Shown here piece by piece: positions 21,480 through 32,741 of a DNA stretch of 64,000 nt (the stretch's first letter is position 1; every line of letters starts with the position of its first letter). The notes below the pieces were generated by a model, which was not told the origin of the DNA, made no database searches, and was given only the letters and a program-made list of their open reading frames with translations. The position numbers and the translations under genes are program-made. Location of the stretch: contig NC_061152.1 in NCBI RefSeq assembly GCF_905220365.1, positions 5,880,248 to 5,944,247 of the forward strand. Reading direction: 5' to 3'. The DNA is from Vanessa cardui. Lineage: Eukaryota; Arthropoda; Insecta; Lepidoptera; Nymphalidae.

Positions 21480-23560
21480 GGGGCATTTTTAGGACAATGA
21501 ATAGGGGATCTGATTGAGTCAATTCAAGCGATTGAATATCCAAATTGAGAGTTAGTGGGATTAAGTTTATAGGGCCAAATATGTTATGGAATTGAAGTTT
21601 GAATATTCGTTAGTATTAAGTTTGCTGTATTAGGTGTTTGATAGACTGAATATCGTTTACTGGGGTCTTTACGAGAAATTGAAGAACGACGATTTTCAGG
21701 GTAAATTGGATTTACAGTATAGTGAGATTAGATTTTAGTTTTCCCTTGCGGTAAAATATATAATAAACAAATTCCACTTGTCTCCATATTTTGAGCTGTT
21801 TGCTAGGGTCTTTGTGATTAAAGAGCCACTTTAGACTCAAACTCAAATAACTTTATTCAATATAGAAGCATCACACTTTCTTATTGATGGTCAATTGAAA
21901 CACTACCACCGGTTCGGAAAAGAAAATACCCTGACCTGAGAAGAACCGGCGAAAGAAACTCAGCGGTTTTTTTTTGTTTGTCTCATATATAAACAATTTA
22001 ATATGAGATGAAATAGCCAGGAGGCGATCGTTTCATTCCCAAGGTGTGCTATCGATCATAAACTCATTAATTGTATAGTAAAGAAGAAGAGGTCGGTGAT
22101 CAGTTATTATTTGGTATTTTCTGCCATATCAATATGGGCGAAAGTTTTTTCAGCCAAAGGGTGATAATAACTCCTGTATTGTGCTGTACGCTGTACGCTC
22201 AATTTTTTTCAAGGTTGGCGAAACAAATGCTATATCTAAATGTCTTTATCGATTGGGCCCTGAGATAGAACTGCTCCAGTAAAGTAGTTTGATGCGTCAC
22301 ATGTTGTAACAAATGATTTTGTGATTAATTTACGCTTCAGTGAATCGAATGCAAGTTTTTGTGGATTTTCCCATTTGAAATTAATATATTTTTGAAGTAG
22401 AGAAGTTAATGGTTCGGCAATCTTGGAAAAGTCAGGGATGCATCGGCGATAGTATGAGACGAGACCTAAAAAGGATTAACTGTCTTGGGATTGTAAATAA
22501 ATATACAAAGCATCTAATTCCTTGAAGTCCTGAAAGAGTGTTCATTGGACTTTGATATGTGCCTTGGTCTGGGACTGATAAATTTGTGTCCTTGGGGAAT
22601 GTTAGGCTATTTTGGCTGTGTTCGCTGAATTCAGTGGAATTTTATGAAAGTGAAAACCTAAGATTTAAAATTTAATATTTACCATACCCAAGTTGATTTT
22701 TGTTTATTTGGGGAATAGGATACCTAGTCTCGCAAGTGTTGTATCGTTTAGTGTCCTGTAATCTACGACTACACGCCATATTGTCTGGCCAGACTAAATT
22801 TCCAGTTAATTTTTTTGAATTATCCAAATAAAAAAGACCAAAGGGAAATTGAAGGTTCCTATTTTACCTAGCTCGAACAGTAATTGTTTACTTCTTTGCT
22901 TGCTCTTTATCTCTGGAAATCGATACGATTTGACATGGATTGGTATATGAGAATTCGTTGTTATTTCTTGTTCTATTGCTGTGGTACAAGTTAACATTCC
23001 CATAGGAATATTCTGAGCATAAGTCATAGAAGGCATTAGTTTCAGTGGATTCACAATATTCAGCGTTATTATGAGATTTAGCGGATTTACGAGATTCAGT
23101 GGATTTATTATAAAAATTTTGTTTATCACACCATTCTCTTTTAATATGCTCACAGCTCGGTTCGGTGTGACTTATTACATTGTTGGTGTTTGTTTGCTCT
23201 ATATGACGTCTCAGACGACACCGACTCCAGACATTTAATAGTTTTTGAATCGTCTGTATTATCAATTTCATCGTGGCTTTGGCTCGAAACCTTATGGGTG
23301 GAGTTGACACATTATTATATTATCGTTTTTAACAATTATTAATGATATGTCCGATATTTTAACAGTACCGATCAGATTGTTCTTAATCAAAACAGGCAAA
23401 TCCCGTTTCATGAAATTCGGTGGATTTTGGAGATAGGTCTCCGTGCACATTGAGTGATGAAGAGTTAGTTCAAGTCCGCTGTTCTGCCTGCTAATTCCTT
23501 GATTTTTTATGATGATACGAATTCCTCTTGCGAGCAAACAGTTTCAGCTTTGCCTCTTGA
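21480..23560 (-). pseudogene. decayed Ty3/gypsy retrotransposon pol (RT and RNase H)
   Basis: Read on the - strand from high to low coordinates: IPIHVKSYRFPEI (about 22940), start of the RT domain; WRVVVDYRTLND (about 22770); MNTLSGLQGIRCFVYL (about 22520); FLGLVSYYRRCIPDF and SKIAEPLTSLLQK (about 22440); CDASNYFTGAVLSQ (about 22290), start of RNase H; ITDHRPL (about 22075); then WLFNHKDPSKQLK (about 21830). The order matches gypsy pol, but several frameshifts, stops and deletions are present (the YLDD motif region is lost). It is interrupted at 21833-22060 by a LINE 3' end. No LTRs were identified. Open frames at 22888-23310 and 23292-23537 may be the protease/linker region. Confidence 0.8.
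21833..22060 (-). mobile_element. LINE 3' UTR inserted in gypsy RNase H
   Basis: It is the reverse complement of the 3' end at 55400-55646: AGCACACCTTGGGAATGAAA, CTTTCGCCGGTTCTTCTCAG, CCGAACCGGTGGTAGTGTTT, ending in AATAAAG..TTTGAGTTTGAGT. Gypsy coding matches resume on both sides, so the insertion is younger than the gypsy element. Confidence 0.8.
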
Positions 23561-23605
23561 GTTGGCATTAAATATGTTGTGAATGTTATTTGGCCTTTCT
23601 GTTTT

Positions 23606-23664
23606 TGAAATAAAACTAGTTTTAAAGGATTTACGGATTTTAAATCGCGTATATTAATTATTCA
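23606..23664. repeat. one terminal repeat of the 32568-32741 element
   Basis: AATAAAACTAGTTTTAAAGG..ATCGCGTATATTAATTATT matches one arm of the inverted-repeat element at 32568-32741. The other arm is absent. Confidence 0.5.
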
Positions 23665-24238
23665 TGGTTCCCATGAATTTGTCTTGTGATTTGATCGTCA
23701 CTGGTGTCCAGAACGAATCTAAATCGCCTTTAGGCAGGTCTTCATCAGCCCATTGATTCGCAAACATACGGTCTGGGTTCCGTAGTCCTTCTGCTGAATT
23801 ACTCACTAGGATCTAGTGTCTAAGAGAATAATAATCAATCACTGCTCCTTCGCGCAGCATTTTAATTTCCTTACGTGCCATATATGAAATAAAGTTCTTA
23901 ACTTGCTACACATCATGTTCGAAAACATCGATATCATATCCGGCTGGCATGAATTCGCCGGGATTAATTAAAACTGGGAAGCGCGCGTCAACGCACGCTA
24001 TGGTTGGTTCCAGTTTGCAAATGAAAGTCGACACAAATTGTAAGGGCTGAGATAGCCCAGTGGTTCGTTTTCAAAGCAGGGGTGTAACATATCGTTTCTT
24101 AAGTTAAATCAAGGAGGGCAATCGGAGTTGAGATGAGTCTTTGTGTCGTTTCTTTACGTAAATATTTCGAATACAAAAGTTCTGCGATCGTTACGACGTA
24201 TACGAAATAATGTGTATACATACACGTTGACTAAAGAC

Positions 24239-24485
24239 GATGACCTCCATGGTCGAGTGGTGTGTACACCGGTTTTCATGGGTACGCCACTCTGAGGTCC
24301 CGGGTTCGATTCCCGGCCGAGTCGATGTAGATTACCATTAGTTTTCTATGTTGTCTTGGGTCTGGGTGTTTGTGGTACCGTCGTTACTTCTGATTTCCAT
24401 AACACAAGTGCTTCAGCTACTTACATTGGGATCAGAGTAATGTATGTGATGTTGTCTCATATATATTTATTTATTATTTATAAAG
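24239..24485 (+). mobile_element. tRNA-derived SINE, family B, best copy
   Basis: Head GACCTCCATGGTCGAGTGGT with the A box, CGGGTTCGATTCCCGGCCGA B box, then TTGTCTTGGGTCTGGGTGTT, ATAACACAAGTGCTTCAGCT and GATGTTGTCTCATATATATT, followed by a TTTATT tail. A tiny family A head fragment (GAGATAGCCCAGTGGTT) lies at 24052-24068. Confidence 0.82.
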
Positions 24486-24509
24486 CCGCTGGATGGGGTT
24501 CTAGAGGTG

Positions 24510-24640
24510 AGAAAAACGTACCCTCATCTGCTCCTCCATCAGACAAGGACCTCGACCGTTTTCCTCGTGTACTCTTCCATGTTCTTCAAAGTATCCTCGT
24601 CGTCTGCTGTTTTTTATTTTATTTTCACCGCGGCTGAGAT
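24510..24640 (-). pseudogene. N-terminal scrap of the R1-like ORF1
   Basis: CCCTCATCTGCTCCTCCATC matches the start region of the ORF1 at 34704-36740. On the - strand it reads MADDEDTLKNMEEYTRK, parallel to MADDDDGRNKELEAEYMRK there. Confidence 0.55.
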
Positions 24641-24754
24641 TTGAGGACTCTCGCCCTTAGTGACTTGTATCTGACTCAATGGTTCGCTTTGCATTCAAAT
24701 GTTAATTTAAAACGTTAACAAGACGTGAAAATAGAAGAGATAGCGAGAATATTT

Positions 24755-24880
24755 TTAGTGTCTCAACCGTACCGATCAATCTCATTCGTGTCTTCTCCAT
24801 CCTACGTGACATTGGCGAAATAATCTGCGCCCTGTCGGCACAACTAAAAGCTATTAAACTAAGAATTGGATTGAATTAAG
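24755..24880 (+). repeat. unclassified dispersed repeat (CCGATCAATCTC family)
   Basis: CCGATCAATCTCATTCGTGT, CTTCTCCATCCTACGTGACA and GGCACAACTAAAAGCTATTA are shared nearly word for word with 44400-44520. Possibly a SINE or LINE 3' tail; type unknown. Confidence 0.55.
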
Positions 24881-24904
24881 AATCTCGATAATCTATTCAT
24901 AGAC

Positions 24905-25075
24905 TGATTAGATGAGCATTTGCCCCGGGAGGGACCAAGCAGTCTCCTCCACATGTCTAGTGTCGGCATGCCGCAGCTGCGTTGTACAGGTTGGTGTTGG
25001 AAGCGGTTACACAGATGATTACTTGGCAGGAAACCTGCCTAGCGTTCAACCTATTAGCTACCGCTAGGGTCCTAT
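24905..25075 (-). mobile_element. 3' UTR fragment of the R2-type element
   Basis: On the - strand it contains ACCCTAGCGGTAGCTAATAG, then a CCTGCCAAGTAATCATCTGT segment and AACACCAACCTGTACAACGC, all present in the 3' UTR of the copy at 48237-51500. It ends GGAGGAGACTGCTTGGTCCC, a tail that also follows that copy. Severely 5'-truncated and diverged. Confidence 0.65.
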
Positions 25076-25393
25076 CATCATCAGCAGTATCATTTTAAAA
25101 ACATCTGCGTTTCCTTAGCTATCCATCGGTACATAAAAAGTACAGTAACAATCATAAACTCAGGAGAAAATTAGATAACAAAGAGACCAGATAGGAAATT
25201 CTAAGAAATGCTATTGTTAAGAAATTAAATCTGGATCAAAGACAAAAGGACCTCAATGCAAAGTAGTTAAAGATTATTTTTAATTTGTAAAAAAGGAGAG
25301 ATAAACCAGAGCTGTCATTGCAATTTTGAATTGAAATCAAAAACAAAATACTTAATCTTTTTAGTTTACTTTCCAAATTACACTGTTTATTAT

Positions 25394-25955
25394 TCATAAT
25401 TCGTGTTCAAAATGAGATCCCCTATTTCGTATACAAATACGCATTCTTTTTCTTAATTCACTTTTTACTACAACACTACTCAAGCTATGGCGAATAGAAT
25501 TAGCGGCATTCATTATTCTTGTTTTGAGTTCTTCAATTGTTTGTACTGGAGAAACATCATAAACCAGGCTTTTCATATGCCCCCAGACATAATATCAGGT
25601 AGGAAATGTGGCCCAATAAGATTATCATTGATAATACCCATCCAGACGTTTACCGAGAAACGTCTTTGTGAACCGCTTAATCGCTTTTTGTGAGGGTTTC
25701 CCTGTTCTTTTTGAGACCAATATCGAATATTGTGGTAGTTAGTGATACCATCTTTGTCAAACTGATTCGTCTGTCCATAAAATTTTTCTCAAATAATTGG
25801 GATTTTCTGCATCACAGTGTAGCATAAATCGGCAAAAATCTAAACGTCTTGCAGGATCTCCTTCTTCAATCACGTGTACGGGTGTGTAATGTTAGGGATA
25901 CAATCCAGCCGCGTGAACAGTAAACCAGACTCTCCATTGAGATACGGTCACCATT
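25394..25955 (-). pseudogene. Tc1/mariner-superfamily transposase pseudogene, copy 2
   Basis: It contains WRVWFTVHAAGLYP, HYTPVHVIEEGDPARRLDF, ILWTDES (first catalytic Asp region), ITNYHNIRYW and RRFSVNVWMGII. It then jumps directly from PDIMSG to GHMKSLVYDVSP and on to a C-terminus rich in RKRMRICIRNRG, ending at 25394. About 60 residues holding the second and third catalytic acids are deleted, and frameshifts occur near TDES. It lies immediately downstream of, and in the same direction as, a related copy. Confidence 0.78.
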
Positions 25956-26966
25956 CATATCGGATACCAGTCGTCAGTCTGTTTCTTATTTTGTTAGCTG
26001 CGTCGATAATTTTTTGTTTTAAAATCTCAATCGATTGTGTTGTGTTCGGTTCTTTATACACCAAACTTAAATACCCCATACATAAAAATATATGGGGGTC
26101 AAGTCTAGACTCCTGGCTGGCCACGGTATGGGTCCCCCTCTGCCAATCTACTTATTGGGATAATTAGTATCTAACCATTCCCTGACACTCCTTCTGTAGT
26201 GTGCGGGGCACCCATCATGTTGAAACCACATGTTACGAATAAGGTTTAGTGGTATGTCATCAAGCAAATCAGGCAAATTCTCTCTCTCGAAAAATTCTCA
26301 TAGCTCTCTCCATCCAAATTTGGAGGAAGAAAGAAACGCCCGATTAAATGGTTAGATATTATTCCCATCCACACCTTAAGACTAAAACGTCTCTGCGAAC
26401 CCTTTATCCTTTTTTTATTAGGATTCCTATTAGATTTCGGGGCCCAATAACGTGTGTTATGATAATTAGTTATCCCGTCTTGGTCGAATTTTTGACTCAT
26501 CACTCCACAAGATTCTTCTAAATAACAACGGATCTTCTAAATCTGCGTTGAGCATAAATCTACAGAAGTCTAGTCTCCTCGCAGAATTTCCTTCTACGAT
26601 GATATGTACTGGCGTGTAGTGGTAGGGGTAGAGACCAGTAGTATGCACTGTAAACCACACTTTCCAATGTGAGAGTCCAAGTTCTTGAGCAACATCATTA
26701 GTTGATGTAGTGGGATCCTGTCGAAATCGTCGAATTATCTCATTATCTTGCTCTTCGTCGTCGTCATGAATTCGTGGTCTATCTACGTCTGTTCGTCGTC
26801 TTGAAACAGAGCCAGTCTCTCTAATTCGCCGATAAACTCCGTCAAAGACACTTATATCCGGTTTACGGCGGCCAGAATAACGTACTATGTATTCTTCACG
26901 GGCTCGTGAAGATACACAGTTGCAGTACCCAGAACATGTACATGTGATAATTCATCTAAGGCCACA
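25956..26966 (-). pseudogene. Tc1/mariner-superfamily transposase pseudogene, copy 1
   Basis: Starting near 26940 it reads EEYIVRYSGRRKPDISVFDG, a helix-turn-helix region (TSTNDVAQELGLSHWKVWFT), LLFRRILWSDES with the first catalytic Asp, ITNYHNTRYW, RRFSLKVWMGII, QHDGCPAHYRRSV with the second Asp, and IPWPARSLDL with the third acidic position. It ends by running into copy 2 at about 25956. Frameshifts occur after DESK and in the PPNLDGESYENF region, and stops replace W and H residues, so it is inactive. The D-D-D order fits IS630/Tc1/mariner enzymes. Confidence 0.82.
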
Positions 26967-27059
26967 TTTGTAGCAATACGATCTCTGTGTCGATGTAATC
27001 TACTGGGTCGTCAATGGGTAATGCGACGTCAAGTTCCAAAAGAGCGAAAGAGAATTCCT

Positions 27060-27552
27060 TTAATTTTTTATCATTAATATTATTTAAATTGGAGATTTTT
27101 GACTCAATAGTATTAAATTAAAAAGTCATATTGTCTTTAATACTACCAGCTACTTTCAATTTCAAAAACAAATGAAGTTGTTAAATCACGAAACATTTTC
27201 AGAAAATGCACATGAATCTTCGCAAATGTTAAGTAAGGTGTAGTCCGTATGAAATGGTGGGTAACAACGAACGGAGGTTATCATTTGACGTTTCATACTG
27301 TGAGCCTAGGGTCATTTCCAGCTGCAGAATTACAGCTTCCGATTAGTCCACGTTACTAATGACTCTGCTGATAAGAAATCCGGTTTTACCCACGGTCACG
27401 GGAGTTGTGATGGAATTATTAATACTACTTAATAGAATAAACACATGCAATTTTGAAAGTGGTACAATTTTGAAAGTAATAGGTTTATGAAAAAAACTTT
27501 TATTACATAAAAGTATTGCTGTTTATGTTATAGGTATATACATAAATAAATA
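27060..27552. other. intergenic DNA
   Basis: No gene or repeat recognised. Confidence 0.4.
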
Positions 27553-27680
27553 TTGGATAACATCACATACCATTAGTTTGATCCAAATGAAGGCAGCTAA
27601 AGCACTTGTGTTATGGCAAATCAGAAGTAACGAAGGTACCACAAACACCCAGACCCAAGACAACATAAAAAATTAATTAA
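27553..27680 (-). mobile_element. SINE family B, headless fragment
   Basis: On the - strand: TTGTCTTGGGTCTGGGTGTT, GTGGTACCTTCGTTACTTCT, CATAACACAAGTGCTTTAGC, GATGTTATCC. The tRNA-like head is missing and the fragment abuts an R1-like ORF1 scrap. Confidence 0.7.
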
Positions 27681-27689
27681 CCGTCACAG

Positions 27690-27860
27690 TCCACATTGCG
27701 TTGGTCCGCATTGTTCTAAAGCTATCTCCGGCTTCCCTTTCGGCATTTTTAATTCGGCCGAATAACTGACATCTGGCGCTGGCATCACTTGCACCTTTAG
27801 TTACATTTTGTAACCTCGTTTTCTCTCCATTAGCCTGATTTTGAGAGCCGACTACCATCG
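27690..27860 (-). pseudogene. R1-like ORF1 scrap
   Basis: On the - strand one frame reads SYSAELKMPKGKPEIALEQ, matching the SYSAKLKLPKGKPEIALEQ region of the ORF1 at 34704-36740. The remaining sequence is diverged. Confidence 0.6.
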
Positions 27861-27931
27861 CGTATTTGGCTATTTTCCGCATGCTTTCGTCGCCTCAATA
27901 TCGCGCTAAGCGCCCGATTATCGAGTTCTAC

Positions 27932-30900
27932 CGTCCAGTGAATCGGCCGCGGCTGCATTGTACAGGTTGGTGTTGGAAGCGGTACGCAGATGGCTACTTG
28001 GCAGGAGACCTGCGTTGCGTTCTACCGACACGGTAAGAATGCGGGTCCGGTACCGCTAGGGTCCTGTAGAAACCCAATAAACCACAGGACGGAGACGGCG
28101 GTCATCTGATTGAATCTGGTCCAATTGGTATGCGATCCTCTCAGAACTAGGCCTGGTATCTGCTCGAAGCATGACGTTTCAAGCCCGAGGAGCTCACGCA
28201 TCTCTCTCGCTGATGCGCCGCTCCAAACTCCGCGCCAGGAAATAGTGTATGGATAGCCCCAGTCTATCAGCCACCATCTGGACTAGCTCAGCGTGGGTCC
28301 CGTATTTACTACGTTTCGCACGATGAGCGTCGTCCAGTGGTCTCTGACCCGAGACTATCTGGGTGTCCACGATCACCCTAGGCCCACCCCTAGACGCGAT
28401 TAAGTCGGGCTTCCGACGACCGACTGAGGTTGTGAAAGTCGGCTCCACCACCACTGTCCATCCGACTTTGTCGCGTGATGCAGTCATGACGCTCGATTCG
28501 GCCGCCGTGCGTTCTGAAACACTGCTGTATGGTGTGAGCCGTCGCCTCCCTGAGCATGCATCCCGCACGACAGTTCAACTTCGACTCTCCCATACACCTA
28601 CGCCCTCCAACACCCGGACTCGGGAAGGGAGGGCGTTAGTATGGCAGTGCACAAATTGCACGAAGTCTCGGCCGCTGTACTGCATGCAGCGCTCCCTTAT
28701 CCACTTCATGGAGGCCGGACTCCGGTACGACTCACGAAGCTCGAAGCCGTCCGTCGATGCGTGCAGTGTCTCACGCCAGTACTCACCAACAGATGTTACT
28801 TGGGTTTTCGGATTTTCCTTGGTGAACTTTCCTATTTGCTTCTCGCCCAGCTCAATTTTTTCCGGATCCTTTCGGATCTGGCGGCGGCCTTGGCAGCAGA
28901 CCACCGCGACGAGGCAAGCCGTCCGTATCTACGTAAAACGAGATCCGGCACGACTGTCCGTAGCCCCACCGATTTCGTTCTGAGCCGAGGTGCGATCTCA
29001 TAGGAGACACCCTCAGGACGAACTTTAGTTTTAATTTAGTTTTAATTTAGAGCCCCGCGCTCAACCTCAGGGCAGGGGACATTAGTTCTCGCCCGAAAGT
29101 CAGGTGACGCTGTGAAGGCCAGTAGGGCCAACAGCAATACACAACACACAAAAAAAAAAAAAAAAAAGACTGTCCGTAGCGATGGGATCGCCAGGCCATC
29201 GACCTTAATTTCCTCATGGAAATAAGCTTTCGGAACGTCATGTGGTAGCCTGTACCATATCCTCACTGCGCCCCGGATCTCGATGTCGAGCATTCTTAGG
29301 CGATCGTCCGAAATCGTTCCCAGCACGAGACCGTGCATGAACCTCGGGATCAGGTGACCTCTCACAATTTCGAGCCGCTGTCGTGGCTTGAGAGGCGCCC
29401 TGGTGATGTTGTCCAGGGCCTTACGCACCTCTTGCTCGAGCATCGTAGCTCCGGACGATTCAAAGTCCACGCCGAGATAACGCCAACGTTCCACGCAAGA
29501 CACCTGCCGAAGTTTCTTCCTACCGACAGAGAACACCCTCTCCGTCAGGTAGTGGTGTTTCTTGCGCTTTCCGTCCGGCACCATCGATAAGACGGAGCTT
29601 TTACCGTGGTTCACACTGAGACCCACCATTTCAGCCACCTGCACAACACGGTCAATGGATTCCTGCATCCCTACCTTCGAGCCTGCAAGCAGGACTAAGT
29701 CGTCGGCATAGACTAGGGCCGAGATTTGCTCATTTTCTAACCTATAGCCGATTCCTTTAGGCAGTGACGCAAGAATTAGGTCCAGCGCCATGTTAAACAG
29801 TATGGGTGAAAGGGGGCCTCACTCCTCGACCCATCTTTACAGGATGGCTAACCTTGCCCTTGACGGCCAGCACCGTGCCGGCCGTTTCGTACAAGTTAGC
29901 CACGTAGTTGCAGAAGCCATCAGGCAGTCCTCTCGCCCTCAGCAGTTCGACAAGGGCCGCATGCGACACCGTTCTCGCAACTTTTTCCTGCTATCCCCCA
30001 ACACCGCGTCGAGCACGGCTGTGTTCTCTAGAGTGCCATCTGCACTCACCACCCGCGCTGACGCATGTCGGGTGGGCAGCAGGCGAGCAGTCTCTTCGCC
30101 AGGATGCTGTGCATATGCCTGAGTGGTACCGACGCAATAGATATTGGCCGATAGTCACCCGGACACTTTCGAGCATCACTTTTCGGGATCAAGACCGTCC
30201 GACTCTGCCGCAATGGCTCGGGGATGTGGCCTTGTGTCAACCACTGGTTGAATATTTCCGCTTTCGATGACGCAGGTATTGCGCGCCATTCCTCCGCACG
30301 GATTCCGTCCGGCCCTGGCGCAGTCCGCAGATCGATGCGGGACGCCCTCACCTCATCGACCGTGATCGGCGCCCACAGCTCTGTAAAGCCGTCCACACCC
30401 CCGGAGGGGAGTCCACGTCGGAGGTTTTTTAGGACCTCAGCCGTGGGTCCCGAGGCGCTGGACACGGTCTCGAGGATTGGTCGCCAGTAGGTTTTCAGCT
30501 CCTCCAGACCGTGCTTCACGTCCCGGGTATGGCCGTCTATCACCTCGGCTGCTGCACGACTGGGACACTTTCGGAACAATTCCTGCATCCTTGCGTACTC
30601 TATTCTTCTCCGCTTTCGGCGCGACATTGTCTCTGTCGCAGTTCGGTTGTCAATATCATGCTTTTTACGGCTTCGGCGACCCCTGGTGTTCACCCCCGGC
30701 TCGCAGCGCCGCTTCCGTCTCTCAGCCACCCCAAGGAGGTCTTCGAGGACATGCGCCGCGTTCGGGCCGATTGGGGCTACGACCATTTGGCACGGCTCGG
30801 CAACAGGTGGGTCTTCAGGGTTGCTCTCTGTCGCGATCGATAGCTGCGCTTCCAAGGTCCCTTCAGTGTTCGAACCCCCACTCGCATTGGGTTCAACGAC

Positions 30901-31595
30901 CGAGGACGCCAATTCCTCCAGGCAGGTTTGCACCAACCCTTTGTACTTGACGCTACGGCGCTGACCCTTAATCGCCTCCAGCGTCCTGTGGAGCTGGGGT
31001 AATTTGGCGAGAAGGTCTACGTTACCGCACTTTCCGGTATCCCTTGTCAGCTGCGCCTCGACTCGCGCCATGAGAAGCAACTCTTCGCCGCTCCACCTGC
31101 GCTTTACCGATGCTGGAGCCGCTTCCGCATTGGCCTCGACGGGGTGGGCTCTACGCTTGTGAGCCCCTAGCCCCGTCTTGGTGTTGAATATCCGGTCGCA
31201 CATTGGACAGATCCAACCAGGCGCCCGCCCAACAGTCCCGCCGGGAACGTCGGGTCGAACCACCGGGGAGGAAATGACCGTGCTCCCCGATTCCTGTGGG
31301 AGATCGGGGCGGCCGAAAACATTATTCATTTTTCGACTCATTGCAATATCATTTTCCCTTGTGACCGGGCCGCAAACCCAACCACGGGATTCGCCCACGG
31401 TTTTTGCTAGGTCCCAACCGAAGAAAACCGCTAGGCTTGAAGGTCTCCGTAGAGACCAACCATCGGGACTGCTGTGAGGAATCTCACCTCACAGCCACAC
31501 CTGGATTACAACCTAAGATGGAGGCTGCCACACCACTCGATAGAATCCAGGGGCAAGCCTGACTGCGTCCTCCACCGCCGCCGACGTTATCCGGA
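27932..31595 (-). pseudogene. R2-type non-LTR retrotransposon, copy A
   Basis: Single-ORF element with a C-terminal restriction-like endonuclease. On the - strand: 5' UTR about 31595-31400; N-terminal frame from 31398 with a C2H2 finger (CPMCDRIFN..HKRRAH), a Myb-like KRRWSGEELLLMAR and RT start (RTAPGPDGIRAEEW, PGDYRPISIAS); RT continues 29791-29180 with YADD; then linker 28904-28575, CCHC (CRAGC..H..C) and endonuclease (RRKPDLIASRGG..VDTQIV, 28568-28194); 3' UTR to about 27932. Lesions: a frameshift at about 30046, a 35-bp deletion removing the LDFSKAFD motif (first RT catalytic Asp), the insertion at 28964-29167, and frame changes around the CCHC. No 28S rDNA flanks are visible. Clade assignment to R2 rests on domain order. 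Confidence 0.88.
28964..29167 (+). mobile_element. poly(A) retroposon inserted in R2-type copy A
   Basis: A 204-bp insert ends in an A-run of about 19 bp and is flanked by perfect 12-bp direct repeats GACTGTCCGTAG (28952-28963 and 29168-29179). It is absent from the copy at 48237-51500. The body (CCCCACCGATTTCGTTCTGA.., containing a duplicated TTTTAATTTAG) is not recognised; it could be a SINE or the 3' end of an R1-like LINE. Confidence 0.85.
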
Positions 31596-31597
31596 AG

Positions 31598-31762
31598 GAC
31601 CGTATATAAGATCGTTCGGCTCTGCCTCAATGGCTCGGGAATGATTCCTTGGCTCATCCACTGGTTGAATATTTCCGCTTTCGATGACGCAGGAATTGCG
31701 CGCCATTCCTCTGCACGGATTCCGTCTGGATCTGGCGCAGTCTTCAAGTCAATGCATGAGAC
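31598..31762 (-). pseudogene. RT fragment of another R2-type copy
   Basis: On the - strand it reads KTAPDPDGIRAEEWRAIPA, then EIFNQWMSQGIIPEPLRQSR, closely matching the RT start of copies A and B but with distinct substitutions. It directly abuts the 5' UTR of copy A in the same orientation. Confidence 0.8.
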
Positions 31763-32567
31763 TGGTAAAAAGATGAGTATACTTTTAATAAATGATGAAC
31801 AACGAAGACCGCTTTACGATACTTTTAAGTATTTGCACAAATATCACAAAAGAACTGAACTAAAGAGTGAATAAAATAGACTGCTCGAGTACGAAGTACT
31901 GTGGTTTTGTCGTACAGCCCCAATAGGGGAGAGTGGTCAAAGATCAGGGACAGGATAGAGAAATTTGTAGGGAGTAGAGCGCACTTGGAAAAGAGCCATC
32001 GCAAGTACCGAGTGCGTCTCCCAAGATTCGGTCCGCATACCGCAAGGTGGAAAGGGCCATGGGTTGGAGGTGGGATTTGTCCCTATATATTTTCTAATGA
32101 AACTATTGCCATGGGCTTGGAAGAATACATTTTTATGAATTTTTGATAAATTTAAAGAAGAGGAAGGAGGACGTTGCTTTTGTTGTTCCTGCTGTTGTTA
32201 TTGTTATCATTTTTATTGTTTTATAAGTCCAGACTATTCAAAAAAACCGAAATATTCTTATTAACTGTTTTATCTAAAATAAAACTAAATTTATTACAAA
32301 AAAATTAAAATTATCTAAAGTTAAACTAATAGATCATAATGTTTCAAACGCAGCGCGATGTTACGATTAGGATCGATTTAGAATTAAACGAAGTAGTACT
32401 ATAACTAAATTCAAACTAGCTAATACTAAATATACATATTTTGACTCGGTTTGCAACGCGATGTTAGAATCAGAATTAAAATATGTTCCCACATAATTAA
32501 CCTGAACTATGAAATGTAAATTCCAACATAATGGGCTATTTGACAATGCGAAAAATAAATTTAAATA
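31763..32567. other. intergenic DNA
   Basis: A GC-richer part (31880-32090) contains an 81-codon open frame (31901-32146) without recognisable domain. The rest is AT-rich. Confidence 0.4.
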
Positions 32568-32741
32568 AAACTAGTTATAACGGATTTGAATCGCGTATAT
32601 TAATTGTTTTGGACTACCCTATATAACTAGGTAGAGTCTGCCCGTGACCACGAACGCTGTAAAGTGCTCGAAACGTCGGGATGTTCAAAATAATTAATAT
32701 ACGCGATTGAAATCCGTTATAACTAGTTTTATTTAAATGTG
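32568..32741. mobile_element. short inverted-repeat DNA element
   Basis: Terminal inverted repeats of about 45 bp: TTAAATAAAACTAGTTATAA..GCGTATATTAATT on the left and its complement ending ACTAGTTTTATTTAA on the right. They enclose about 80 bp including AAGTGCTCGAAACGTCGGGA. A single arm recurs at 23606-23664. Confidence 0.75.

Noticed and set aside
28363..31477. Several long open frames on the + strand (up to 206 codons)
   Set aside because: They are antisense shadows of the GC-rich R2-type coding sequence; the - strand frames carry the conserved motifs. The same holds for - strand frames across 48240-51030.
31901..32146. 81-codon + strand frame in GC-richer sequence
   Set aside because: No recognisable motif; could be part of an unknown repeat, but there is no second copy in the window.
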